Assembly: GCA_019636555.1 (NCBI GenBank)
Contig: JAHBXH010000001.1
Location: 620,001-684,000 of the forward strand
DNA from: Phycisphaeraceae bacterium
Lineage (GTDB): Bacteria > Planctomycetota > Phycisphaerae > Phycisphaerales > UBA1924
Length of the DNA stretch: 64,000 nt
Direction of reading: 5' to 3'
A program made the translations under genes and the position numbers. Shown piece by piece: positions 8,603 to 19,743 of this stretch. Every line of letters begins with the position of its first letter. Position 1 is the first letter of the stretch. The notes below the pieces were generated by a model. It was not told the DNA's origin. It did no database searches and worked only from the letters and a program-made list of their open reading frames with translations.

Positions 8603-9928
8603 CTATTCGCACAGCATCGCGTCGTACCCAAGAACAAACACTTGGAAATCAAGATCATCAACGACTCCGTCCGCGTTGAGGTCGCTGGGGCAAGGTAGCG
8701 GCATCGCAGCATCGGCGCAATCAAGGATGTCGTACGCAGATGCGAAGCGAGTGAAATCCGCGTCATCGGCGACGCCGTCGAGGTTGATGTCGGCGGGGCA
8801 GTTGGTGTAGATCGCAAGTCCGCGTATTCTGGGTGCGTTGGCCGGCGCAAAGTACGCGCCAAAGTCCGCGACGACGCGCGCGGCGCGCGAAACCGGATCG
8901 AAGGCGACGACGCGCGAAGTGGGATCCCATTCGCCGATCAGGAGCTCGCCTGCCGGAGACTCCTGAAACGCGCAGGGCAGTGCGTGATAATTTGAGAGTC
9001 CGGATGTGGGTTGAGCGCTGACGACCGCGCCATTCGCGTCGAGTGCGTCCCCAAGAACAAGGTGGCGGTTCCCGCTTTGCGAGTCGATTTCGACAATACC
9101 GCCGATGTAGCTCCCGCTCACAAGCGAAATCGCACTGAAATAGATTCTCCCGGCGGCGACGCCGATCGGATGCGAGGTTTGATTGCAGGATTCTCCGCTG
9201 CCAAACTGAGCGAGGGCTATCGGATCGCTGGATATCGCGCCCGAACTGACCACATAACGAGTGAGCGAATTGTTGCCGGGCGTCGTCAGTAGTCGCTGCG
9301 ACGACGCTTGAAGGTCGACTTCAAATGTTGCAAGGCCGCTAAGCGGAGACGTCACGAAATCGGCGACAACAAGTTTGTCACGAGAGCAAAGGGCAAAGCT
9401 CACTGGAGTGGACATTGCAGGGCCGTCAGAGAGCAAGCCGCCCGCCAGAGGAGAAACACCTCCGGAAGCGAGCGAGATGGAATGGAAAGTACCGATTCGA
9501 TTAGACGTTGTGAACTGACCCGAGACGATCGCGATGGTCTGGTCCCTTAGAACGACCGTGGATGCCTCCTTGTAAGGAGATTGCCATGTACCGGAGAGTG
9601 CGGCCCGATTGCCGGTGCCCGGATCGACCCGAATCAACGCCGGCTGTGAGTTGTTCGCACCTCCTGCAAAGATTCTGCCGTCGCGTGTGACCGCCACGGA
9701 GCACCAAGACTGACTCAGCGGAGCGCCGCTGCCTCGCGGGAGCACGGGCCAGCCCGGAGTCCCGGACAGCAGTCCCCGAACCTGGCCGGTGGAGGAATCG
9801 ACGACGTAAATCGCTGAGTTCGTTCCGGTTGTCAGGCCGACCAGCAGGTCCAAATGTCGTGGCGTCTGAGCAAAGGCGACAAAGCCAACCGGAAACGTCA
9901 AGATAGCAGCGGCCACTCCCAAGTTCAT
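8603..9928 (-). CDS. Secreted protein with two C-terminal dockerin-like repeats
   Basis: A 441-residue exported protein. The ATG at 9928 is preceded by GGAG at the right distance and gives a clean signal peptide (AAAILTFPVGFVAFA). The body looks like a beta-propeller: recurring segments such as IYVVDSSTGQVRG, LIRVDPGTGNRAAL and VAFDPVSRAARVV. The C-terminus carries two near-identical units, CPADINLDGVADDADF and CPSDLNADGVVDDLDF, each a dockerin-like calcium loop bounded by cysteines. Such ends are common in Phycisphaerae secreted proteins. The ligand and biological role are unknown. Confidence 0.82.
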   Translation of the reverse strand: MNLGVAAAILTFPVGFVAFAQTPRHLDLLVGLTTGTNSAIYVVDSSTGQVRGLLSGTPGWPVLPRGSGAPLSQSWCSVAVTRDGRIFAGGANNSQPALIRVDPGTGNRAALSGTWQSPYKEASTVVLRDQTIAIVSGQFTTSNRIGTFHSISLASGGVSPLAGGLLSDGPAMSTPVSFALCSRDKLVVADFVTSPLSGLATFEVDLQASSQRLLTTPGNNSLTRYVVSSGAISSDPIALAQFGSGESCNQTSHPIGVAAGRIYFSAISLVSGSYIGGIVEIDSQSGNRHLVLGDALDANGAVVSAQPTSGLSNYHALPCAFQESPAGELLIGEWDPTSRVVAFDPVSRAARVVADFGAYFAPANAPRIRGLAIYTNCPADINLDGVADDADFTRFASAYDILDCADAAMPLPCPSDLNADGVVDDLDFQVFVLGYDAMLCE

Positions 9929-9994
9929 TGCGTTTTCTCCACACCAATACAAAACTTCATGTGCCTGCCCGCAGCCGCACGCGCGACGTGCTGG

Positions 9995-11344
9995 CTATAC
10001 GGAAACATTCGTAAACGGTTCCAATTCCCCGGCTGCGCCATCTCCTGCACGGAAAGCTGCGCGAGGGATTACTTGCCGCAATACTTGGGCCTTCATCAAC
10101 GTTTCCGCCCATTCCCCGTCTGCGTTGCTGTCGGAAACAATTCCCGCTCCCGTGCTGTAGTCCAACGTGCTGCCGGCTGCGGCATGTGAGAGGCACGCCG
10201 TCCGGATCATCACATTCGCTTCCAACTTCCCATCGTCACCAAGCCAAAGCATCGTGCCGCAGTATGGTCCACGTTTTACTGGTTCCAACTCATCGATGAT
10301 CTGCATCGCGCGGATCTTGGGCGCGCCGGTGACGCTACCCGGAGGAAAAGTGGCACGCAGCAGTTCGTTCAGCGTTGTCCCGCGCCGCATCGTCCCTGCC
10401 ACCGTCGCGGTTGACTGCATGACCCCGGAGGCGTGCTTCTCGATGCGGCGCTCCTGTTCCACGCGCACGCTCCCGAGTTCGCACACTCTCCCGAGATCGT
10501 TCCGCATCAGGTCCACAATCATCGCCAGTTCGGCACGGTCCTTCGCGCTCGCATCAAGTTCCGCGCATGCCGCGGCATCCGTTCCGGGCACGAATGCACG
10601 CGTTCCTTTCATCGGTCTCGTACGGACCGCGCCGCTGCGAAAATCCGCCTCGAGAAAGAGTTCCGGGCTCAGACTCGCGAGCGCGTAGCCATCGGCCTCG
10701 AAGTATCCGCCGTGCCAGGGGCTCGCGCGTTCGGCAAGGTCGGCGAAAATGCAGCGCGATGAACCGTTGAATCGGGAGCTCAATCGGTGCGCGAGGTTCA
10801 CCTGATACGCATCGCCGGCGCGGATGTATTCGATGATGCGCTCGACGCCGGCGATGTAGTCTTTTCGGTTCGCCGCGGCATCGAGCGGCTCGATGTGATA
10901 TCGCGGTTCCTCGTTCGGCGCCGAGCCGGCGAGCGCATCAACGAGTTCGGCATCGAGGCATTGATTGATACCGTGCCCTGTCTTCAATTCGAAAGAATTC
11001 TCGATCCGCTGAAATGCCGCGAGTGGCCAGAGCCGATCTGCAATCGCGCCGAGATGCGCGGCACGCGCCGCCGGTTCGAGCAATTGCCCCGCGTCGTAGC
11101 TGATCCATCCGAACCAGCCCGCACCCGCGCTTGGTTCATTGAACCCTGCGGTGCCCACTTCGGCGAGCAGAGCCTCGAGTTCCGGCGCGGTTCGCGCGGT
11201 TCGAGTCGTGATGGGCTCGCCGAAGACCACGCTGCCACCCGAATCTGGCTGGGCATTCCAGCGGATAGCGACGGGGCGGCCCGCCGGCCACCGGCGGAGG
11301 ACCTCCGCACAACCCGGTGTCTCATTTGGAGTCGTCGGAAACAC
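9995..11344 (-). CDS. pabB: Aminodeoxychorismate synthase component I
   Basis: Chorismate-binding enzyme that with a glutaminase makes 4-amino-4-deoxychorismate for folate. The 449 residues cover a full length. Recognisable parts are the RAGDAYQVNLAHR segment, TRPMKGTRAF (the PIKGT-type lysine motif typical of PabB), LIVDLMRNDLGR-like IVDLMRNDLGR, FPPGSVTGAPK and STGAGIVSDSNADGEW near the end. Anthranilate synthase component I is the main alternative; the PMKGT lysine in place of the PIxGT alanine/threonine type favours PabB. The start is a GTG. No glutaminase or pabC is adjacent. It diverges from ppdK. Confidence 0.88.
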   Translation of the reverse strand: MFPTTPNETPGCAEVLRRWPAGRPVAIRWNAQPDSGGSVVFGEPITTRTARTAPELEALLAEVGTAGFNEPSAGAGWFGWISYDAGQLLEPAARAAHLGAIADRLWPLAAFQRIENSFELKTGHGINQCLDAELVDALAGSAPNEEPRYHIEPLDAAANRKDYIAGVERIIEYIRAGDAYQVNLAHRLSSRFNGSSRCIFADLAERASPWHGGYFEADGYALASLSPELFLEADFRSGAVRTRPMKGTRAFVPGTDAAACAELDASAKDRAELAMIVDLMRNDLGRVCELGSVRVEQERRIEKHASGVMQSTATVAGTMRRGTTLNELLRATFPPGSVTGAPKIRAMQIIDELEPVKRGPYCGTMLWLGDDGKLEANVMIRTACLSHAAAGSTLDYSTGAGIVSDSNADGEWAETLMKAQVLRQVIPRAAFRAGDGAAGELEPFTNVSV

Positions 11345-11601
11345 GGCAGAGAGTGTTCGGGGTCAATCGCATCGCCGCACGCGAAAAACAGGGCATTTAT
11401 GACGGCGGCCGGAGTCGTCCGGGAGTCATTTGCGACCTAGAATCTTTGTCCCTGCGCGTCCGGCGGGTGCGCGGCAGAGAACCCCGAGTCGTTCTTTGTT
11501 CGGTGGTGTCTTATGCCTTGCACATGTTGGAGCGCACGTCCCCACACGCACGCCGTCGGGCCCTTGCCCGAACTGCCAAGCAATAAAGCGAGAGCGAAGG
11601 A

Positions 11602-14370
<2,769 letters not shown>

Positions 14371-14394
14371 TCTCCGTATTCTGTTTTGAACAAC

Positions 14395-14426
14395 AAAACC
14401 CCGGGGCTCCGAGCCTCGGGGTTTTT
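14395..14426 (+). terminator. Bidirectional terminator after ppdK
   Basis: A 9-bp stem AAAACCCCG (14395-14403) / CGGGGTTTT (14417-14425) with A-rich and T-rich flanks on both sides. It can stop ppdK on the plus strand and the zinc-ribbon membrane protein gene on the minus strand. Confidence 0.85.
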
Positions 14427-14878
14427 CATTTCGGCGCATCCTTCGACACCTCTCGAACGCGCTCCCACTCGGAAATACGTCCGCACTCCGGACACTGAGC
14501 GCCCCGCAAGAGACCATTCAGGCTGTAGCCGCAGCTCGTGCATGTACCGGAAGCACGAAATCGAAGCGCCGGCATCCAGAGCAGCAACGATGCAACACCG
14601 AGGGACGCCCAACTTGGCCACAAAGGCAACGTGACGGATTCGTATCCGCCTCCGAGACATGTGCTGTTCCAGCCCCAGCGATAGCTTGCAGGCGAGTACA
14701 GAGTCAGAACCTTTACTTGCAGGAGGGTCTTTCCGTCGGGTGTCCGCCAGCACTCGACTTGCCCCTCGGCAACGACCAGATTTGACCCCCCTCGATAGAA
14801 GGCCAATCTCAACCAATGCGATGTGATCACATCGAGGCAAATTGCGAGCACAAGCAATATCAGCGCAAACCAGCGCAT
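14426..14878 (-). CDS. Two-TM membrane protein with C-terminal CxxC zinc ribbon
   Basis: A 150-residue protein of unknown function. It has a TM segment at the very N-terminus (WFALILLVLAICLDVI), an outside domain of about 60 residues, a second TM segment (about 88-104) and a cytoplasmic zinc ribbon with Cys113, Cys116, Cys129 and Cys132 (CTSCGYSL ... CPECG). The start ATG at 14878 was chosen because upstream codons have no coding character. Two other genes here (27569-28075 and 40794-41276) have the same architecture. The CxxCGYxL ribbon is widespread in planctomycetes, with no known role. Confidence 0.75.
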   Translation of the reverse strand: MRWFALILLVLAICLDVITSHWLRLAFYRGGSNLVVAEGQVECWRTPDGKTLLQVKVLTLYSPASYRWGWNSTCLGGGYESVTLPLWPSWASLGVASLLLWMPALRFRASGTCTSCGYSLNGLLRGAQCPECGRISEWERVREVSKDAPK

Positions 14879-15065
14879 GCTTCGTCCTTGGTGAGGCTCG
14901 GAACTACAACGAATCGCGCGCCGTGGAAGTTCCCTATTCTTGCAGCGAACCCGCAGGCTTCCGGCGAGTCCGCCCCCGGATCGATCTAGCAATTCAGTGT
15001 GGGAGACGGATTCCCAACCCCGAAACGCACCCGATTCCGTCAGCGCAGAGCGCTCGGCACGGCAA

Positions 15066-15764
15066 CTACCCCCGAACTGTGGCATCTCCGCTTCCCGAGT
15101 CCGCGACATCGGGCTCTTCTCCCGTTCTTCCTCCCGGCAGCCGGACCGGACGGACGAGCATGCTCGCCGCGATGAGCTTGGTGCCGGGGCGTCGGCGCGC
15201 ATTCGCGAAGACGTCGGCGACCTCGTGCAGCAGCCGGTGCAGCCGTTGCTGCTGCGATTCATCCAACCAGCCGAACATCGAGACCGATGCCTGGTCGCTG
15301 CGCGTGCCGTCCACGTTTTCTGGTTCGTTGCGCCGGGCACGATCGCGGACAACTCCGGCGCTCTCCCGTCCGGCGAAGGTGCCCATCCGCTTGAGGTATC
15401 GGCACAGCGCCGTGAGCGCGGGTCCCGAGCGTGCGGGCGTGATCAGCCGCAGCGCCTCGCCGCGTGCGGAGTAGGTCATCGCGTCGCGTCCGCCGGAGGT
15501 CTGCGCGCCGGTCTCGCGGATCAGCCCCGCTTTCACGAGCGCCTCGAAGTGCCGATACAGCGAACCCGGCTTGCGACCTAGTTGTTCCGCGACCTCGCGG
15601 ATCGAAACGCCTGCTGATTCTTCAGAACCAGGCCGCCAAGGCGCCTGGTTCACGATGACCTGCACGATCTGATCACGCACCGGGGACGCCAGGGCATCGA
15701 ATTGGGCCGCCGTTCGAACATCGGCGTACTGGCGGGGCCGCCCAGGGGAAATTCTTTTTTGCAT
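15066..15764 (-). CDS. Winged-helix transcriptional regulator (ArsR-like)
   Basis: A 232-residue DNA-binding protein. The helix-turn-helix is ISIREVAEQLGR-like: VSIREVAEQLGRKPGSLYRHF followed by EALVKAGLI and the wing GRDAMTYS. After it come about 120 residues with LDESQQQRLHRLLHEV, probably a dimer or effector domain. The ATG at 15764 lies in an A-rich context; the frame continues upstream but without plausible sequence. It is divergent from the PEP-CTERM gene at 15915, which it might control together with its own promoter; that is inferred from position only. Confidence 0.75.
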   Translation of the reverse strand: MQKRISPGRPRQYADVRTAAQFDALASPVRDQIVQVIVNQAPWRPGSEESAGVSIREVAEQLGRKPGSLYRHFEALVKAGLIRETGAQTSGGRDAMTYSARGEALRLITPARSGPALTALCRYLKRMGTFAGRESAGVVRDRARRNEPENVDGTRSDQASVSMFGWLDESQQQRLHRLLHEVADVFANARRRPGTKLIAASMLVRPVRLPGGRTGEEPDVADSGSGDATVRG

Positions 15765-15903
15765 TTTTGTGCATCCGCAGAAAAGGCAATCCGTAAACAC
15801 TACCGGATTGTTCGGGCACACCCGGTGTGTCCATGCTATTCGCGATCGCCAGCGTTGCGCGACGGCCCGTCGCCCGCGCTTGCAGTGCGCTCGCACTTTG
15901 CCC

Positions 15904-15917
15904 GGAGGTTCGCCGTG
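15904..15917 (+). promoter_or_regulatory. Ribosome binding site fixing a GTG start
   Basis: GGAGG at 15904-15908, six bases before a GTG at 15915. It decides the start of the following exported protein, whose reading frame is open for more than 200 bases further upstream. Confidence 0.75.
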
Positions 15918-16787
15918 GGAACATGCCGCTCGATTGCAATCTCGGCACTAGTCGGTGCGCTCGCTCCCGCCGCGACGGCGGCGGTGGACCCCGCCGGGCT
16001 TTATTTCCACACGTTCACGGGCGCCGCCAGCGGTTCGGAATGGTCGACGATGGCATCGCTCGGCACACCGGGCCGGTTTGAATTCGCCGACCTCCCCGCC
16101 GCGGGGGCCTATCCCGGGGCGCTTGATGACGATGGCAAGTTCACGCTCGACCGCCACCAGGGAACGGGCAGTTTCGGGAGCGACGGAACCGGCTCGATCG
16201 AGTTCACACTCGGGGGGAGCGTGAACTTTCATTCAAAGCTGAAGCGCGCGCCCTTTACCGATTCGCGTTTCCCGATCTTCGTGACCTCGACGCGCAACGG
16301 CGACTCATCGTTTCAGGGCGAGTGGAAGGCGGTCGTCCGTTCGATCGATCCGAAGACCGGCGAATCAAAGATCGTCGATCCGAGTCGTCACATCGACGTC
16401 GCGATCGTCGGAAAGACGATCCGTCTCAGTTCAGCCTCGGGCTGGTATGCACAAGGGGTCTGGGTTGCGGAAGATCAGGCGGCGTTCCGGGTCATCGTGC
16501 CGACTCCGACAAACTCGCGCTACCGCACGTTCGATGGATGCGAAGTCAGTGAGAAGCTCGATTGTGTCGGTGAATTACGGGTCACTGGGAAAGATTCGCT
16601 GACGCTGGCTCTTTTCTATCAGTCGCGCGACCCGTTCGGTTCGCAGGTTCAAACCGGTGAGTATCTCGAAATCAGCCGCGTGCCGGCTCCCGGCACCGGA
16701 TTGTCGTTCGCGCTCGGCGGATTGCTTGTGTGCAGGCGCCGACGCGGGGAATCGTGTGTGTCTCAGGAGAAAGAGAGGGCTTTGTGA
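15915..16787 (+). CDS. Exported protein with PEP-CTERM-like anchor
   Basis: A 290-residue protein of unknown function. The GTG start leaves a signal peptide ending ALAPAATAA. The mature part begins DPAGLYFHTF and looks like a beta-rich extracellular domain. The C-terminus has the PEP-CTERM layout: VPAPGTG, a hydrophobic stretch LSFALGGLLV, then CRRRRG. Unusually, the tail continues for about 14 residues after the arginines. Such proteins are cut and anchored by an exosortase, none of which is encoded here. Its stop overlaps the GTG of the next gene by four bases, so the two are translationally coupled. Confidence 0.75.
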   Translation: MGTCRSIAISALVGALAPAATAAVDPAGLYFHTFTGAASGSEWSTMASLGTPGRFEFADLPAAGAYPGALDDDGKFTLDRHQGTGSFGSDGTGSIEFTLGGSVNFHSKLKRAPFTDSRFPIFVTSTRNGDSSFQGEWKAVVRSIDPKTGESKIVDPSRHIDVAIVGKTIRLSSASGWYAQGVWVAEDQAAFRVIVPTPTNSRYRTFDGCEVSEKLDCVGELRVTGKDSLTLALFYQSRDPFGSQVQTGEYLEISRVPAPGTGLSFALGGLLVCRRRRGESCVSQEKERAL

Positions 16788-17584
16788 AAACGATTTGGGC
16801 ATCCGTGTTCATCGTGTCGTTCTCGATGGTGGGGCAGGCGACCGCCGGCTGGTCGGAGAACTTCGAGAGTTTTCCGGTTGGCTCATTCCCGGGCGGCCGC
16901 TGGCGCGATATCGGCACGTCGGCGCTGCCTCATCCGGCGATGCCCACGGGGCAGGTGATCGACACCATCGGTCGGAGCGGCCAGGAGACGCGCGCGTTCC
17001 AGGTATTTCAGACACGCACCACCAGCCAGGGCCTGATCACCGAGATCGCGCTCGCCGATACGCACAAGGTCGAGGCCGACCTGCGCGTCGATATTCATCC
17101 GACGCCGGTTCGGTTCGGCAACTGGACCGCTGCGATGGGGTTCTTCGATGAGTCCGGCCCGGCCACGGACATCAACAACGAGCCTCAGGGGGTGGTGTAC
17201 GTCTACCAGCAGCGCTGGTATTTCTACGGCTACACGGGAGTAGGGAATCCCGTGAATCTCTCGCTGGGCACGGCCGACGTCGTCGCGGGCACGTGGTATC
17301 ACGTCGCGCTGGGTGTGGACACGCGAACCGGCGCGTTCGATATCAAGGTCTTCGGCGAAGCCGATCAGCTTCTGATCGATCGGCAAGTCACGCTTTCCGG
17401 CTATTCGCCTTCGCTCGGCCGGTACAACCGCGTCGCGGTGTTCGACGGCGAGTACGCGCCGCAGTCCGCGACCGCGGGGCAGTTCTCTGTTGACAACATT
17501 CAGTACGTCCCGACACCGTGGTCGATCGTGCCGCTGATCGGGCTGATAGGGCGGCGGCGCCGCTCCACATGCTGCGCCGTTTGA
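16784..17584 (+). CDS. PEP-CTERM-like exported protein, paralogue 1
   Basis: A 266-residue exported protein. The GTG at 16784 overlaps the previous stop (GTGA) and follows a GAGGG site. The signal peptide ends GQATA. The mature part (WSENFESFPVGSFP ... TWYHVALGVDTRTGAF ... FSVDNIQYVPTP) resembles a concanavalin-like jellyroll domain. The C-terminal sorting signal is VPTPWSIVPLIGLIGRRRR plus a short STCCAV tail with two cysteines. It is clearly paralogous to the gene at 17759. Function unknown; the lectin-like fold suggests carbohydrate binding, which is inference. Confidence 0.78.
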   Translation: MKTIWASVFIVSFSMVGQATAGWSENFESFPVGSFPGGRWRDIGTSALPHPAMPTGQVIDTIGRSGQETRAFQVFQTRTTSQGLITEIALADTHKVEADLRVDIHPTPVRFGNWTAAMGFFDESGPATDINNEPQGVVYVYQQRWYFYGYTGVGNPVNLSLGTADVVAGTWYHVALGVDTRTGAFDIKVFGEADQLLIDRQVTLSGYSPSLGRYNRVAVFDGEYAPQSATAGQFSVDNIQYVPTPWSIVPLIGLIGRRRRSTCCAV

Positions 17585-17610
17585 CGGTCCGCAGCGTTTT
17601 CTTTCTTCCA

Positions 17611-17651
17611 GGATCGCGCTCCGACGCGGATTCGGAGCGCGATCCATTTTT
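17611..17651 (+). terminator. Strong Rho-independent terminator
   Basis: A 14-bp perfect stem (17611-17624 with 17632-17645), 7-base loop, then A and five T. It separates the two-gene PEP-CTERM unit from the paralogue at 17759, which therefore needs its own promoter. Confidence 0.92.
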
Positions 17652-17745
17652 CTCTCCGCTCGGAAAATCCCGTGTTATCGGGCGAAAAGGGGCTTGCATC
17701 CGATTGCGTCATGCATTACGCTAACAGGCACGAAAATGCATCCGC

Positions 17746-17761
17746 GAGGAGGTGTTCCTTG
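17746..17761 (+). promoter_or_regulatory. Strong Shine-Dalgarno selecting a TTG start
   Basis: GAGGAGGTG at 17746-17754 lies four bases before a TTG at 17759 (six from AGGAGG). In-frame ATG codons further upstream lack such a site, so the TTG is taken as the real start. Confidence 0.75.
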
Positions 17762-18571
17762 ATCGGAAGAAACGTGCTGATGGGCCTTGCGATTGTGGCG
17801 GCACCGACGGTGTCCCACGCAGCGTTCGTCGACGACTTTGAGAGCTACGTTGTTTCGGCGTTCCCAAGCCCCAAATGGCTCGATGCGCGAACGCTGATTC
17901 CGTCCCCGAACACGCCCAATCCCAGCGGCAGAATCATCAACACGCTCGGGCCCGGCGGCACGTTGACCAAAGCCTTTCGGACACAGCGTTCCGTCGGCAC
18001 AAGCCAGGGGATTTACGCCCGATTTGCGCCCACTCGCCATCTTTCGATCAGCGCCGATGTGCGATTCGATTTCTGGGACAACTCCACCAACGGAAACGGG
18101 GGCGGGTGGCCATTGGCGCTCGGATTCTTCAACGCGACACCCGGCAACGACCCGAACTTCGCTCCGCAAGTGATGATCGTCGCCGACAGCACCAACAAAA
18201 CCTGGACGATCTATACCCAGACCGGGCCTGCGTTTTCGACGGCGCAGTTCATCCCGCTCTCCGTTGTCGCGCCGGGGCTCAACACGTGGTACAACCTCGC
18301 GCTCGACGTCGACACCGAGACCGGACTGGTTTCCGCGAGAGTTCGGCTCTCTTCGAGTGCGGGATTTATCGTCAACACATCGTTCTTCATTCCGAATTGG
18401 GATTCCGCCTCGGCGCAGTACAACGTCGGAGCCGCTCTCGATGGCGAGTACGGCACCAACGCCACTCTGGGCGGCCAGGCCACAGTGGACAACATCTTGC
18501 TCATTCCTTCGCCCGCGGCATTGGTGCCGATGACACTCGGGGTGGTCGCCCTGCGGCGGAGAAAGCGCTGA
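17759..18571 (+). CDS. PEP-CTERM exported protein, paralogue 2
   Basis: A 270-residue exported protein starting at TTG. The signal peptide ends TVSHA. It aligns along its length with the product of 16784-17584: DDFESYVVSAFPSPKW against ENFESFPVGSFPGGRW, TSQGIYARFAP against TSQGLITEIAL, TWYNLALDVDTETG against TWYHVALGVDTRTG, and a shared VDNI-x-x-x-P segment before the anchor. The anchor is IPSPAALVPMTLGVVALRRRKR, a standard PEP-CTERM end without extra tail. The domain is probably a jellyroll. Function unknown. Confidence 0.82.
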   Translation: MIGRNVLMGLAIVAAPTVSHAAFVDDFESYVVSAFPSPKWLDARTLIPSPNTPNPSGRIINTLGPGGTLTKAFRTQRSVGTSQGIYARFAPTRHLSISADVRFDFWDNSTNGNGGGWPLALGFFNATPGNDPNFAPQVMIVADSTNKTWTIYTQTGPAFSTAQFIPLSVVAPGLNTWYNLALDVDTETGLVSARVRLSSSAGFIVNTSFFIPNWDSASAQYNVGAALDGEYGTNATLGGQATVDNILLIPSPAALVPMTLGVVALRRRKR

Positions 18572-18584
18572 GGCGGGTCGCTGC

Positions 18585-19625
18585 TTACCAGTTCGGCACC
18601 GGCCACGGGTTGCGATCTTTGAAGAACGTCTGATGCCAGTACGGGTACGCCTTGGGTAGGGCGCTCGCCGCGTCCAGCTTCGCCACTTGCTCGGCCGACA
18701 GGTTCCAACCGATCGCGCCGAGATTCTGTTTGAGCTGCCCCTCGTTGCGCGCGCCGATCACGATGTTGCTCACAGTCGGGCGCTGCATGAGCCAATTCAG
18801 CGCGATCTGCGGCACGGTCTTTCCGGTTTCCTTTGCGACTTCGTCGATCGCGTCGACGACCTTGTGCAGATAGTCGTCGGCGACCTGCGGGCCGGCTTCT
18901 GCCGCGGCCTTCGAAGTCAATCGCGTGTTCGGCGGCAGCGGATGCCCGCGCCGGATCTTGCCCGTCAATCGCCCCCATCCGAGCGGGCTCCACACGATGC
19001 AGCCAACTCGCTGATCAAGACCCAGCGGCATCAATTCCCATTCGAAGTCGCGACCCACCAGCGAGTAATACGACTGCTGCGCGACGTACCGCGGCCAGCC
19101 GTAGCGATCGGAGGTCGCCAGCGATTTCATGAGATGCCAGCCCGAGAAATTCGAACAGGCGATGTAGCGGATCTTCCCCGTGCGAACAAGGTCGTTGAGC
19201 GTCGAGAGCGTCTCCTCCACCGGCGCGATGGCATCAAATCCGTGCATGTGGTAGATGTCGATGTGATCGACGCCCAGGCGTTTCAGACTGGCGTCAACCG
19301 CGCTCAGCAGATGGAATCGCGATGAGCCGACGTCGTTCGAGCCGTCACCCATCCTGAAAGTTGCTTTCGTCGAGATCAGCACACGATCGCGCTTTCCCTT
19401 GATCGCGGCGCCCAAGATTTCTTCGGATGCTCCTTTCGAATACACATCCGCCGTGTCGAACATGTTGAGCCCGGCATCGAGGCAAATATCGACGATGCGG
19501 GTCGCCTCCGCCACGTCGCTCGAACCAAAGCCCTTAAACAGATCTGTTGTGCCGCCAAAGGTGGCGGTGCCGAGACTGAAGACCGGAACCTTGAGACCCG
19601 AGCCACCGAGTTGACGGAATTCCAT
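18585..19625 (-). CDS. Aldo/keto reductase
   Basis: A 346-residue NADPH-dependent oxidoreductase of the AKR superfamily (yeast-beta-subunit/YajO-like group). The tetrad is present: Asp57 and Tyr62 in FDTADVY, Lys87 in ISTKATF and His128 in YHMHG. The nucleotide-binding end is IVIGARNEGQL. The start ATG at 19625 gives the typical MEFRQLGGSGLKV opening. Single gene on the minus strand, converging with the PEP-CTERM gene. Substrate cannot be predicted; the family acts on aldehydes and sugars. Confidence 0.93.
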   Translation of the reverse strand: MEFRQLGGSGLKVPVFSLGTATFGGTTDLFKGFGSSDVAEATRIVDICLDAGLNMFDTADVYSKGASEEILGAAIKGKRDRVLISTKATFRMGDGSNDVGSSRFHLLSAVDASLKRLGVDHIDIYHMHGFDAIAPVEETLSTLNDLVRTGKIRYIACSNFSGWHLMKSLATSDRYGWPRYVAQQSYYSLVGRDFEWELMPLGLDQRVGCIVWSPLGWGRLTGKIRRGHPLPPNTRLTSKAAAEAGPQVADDYLHKVVDAIDEVAKETGKTVPQIALNWLMQRPTVSNIVIGARNEGQLKQNLGAIGWNLSAEQVAKLDAASALPKAYPYWHQTFFKDRNPWPVPNW

Positions 19626-19743
19626 GAGTGCTCCAAGCGGGCGGAAGATTGAGGGCGCGCTTTGTGCCCCTTGCACGATCGCGCTTCATCCGATCCGATG
19701 CCCCCCGAGCGTGGGGGATACGCGCGTCGCAGAAAGCCGTTTC

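Noticed and set aside
15762-15775. Possible TGCA-flanked palindrome as operator of the HTH regulator
   Set aside because: The half sites are only four bases with an A/T-rich spacer overlapping the start codon. It is too weak to report as an operator.
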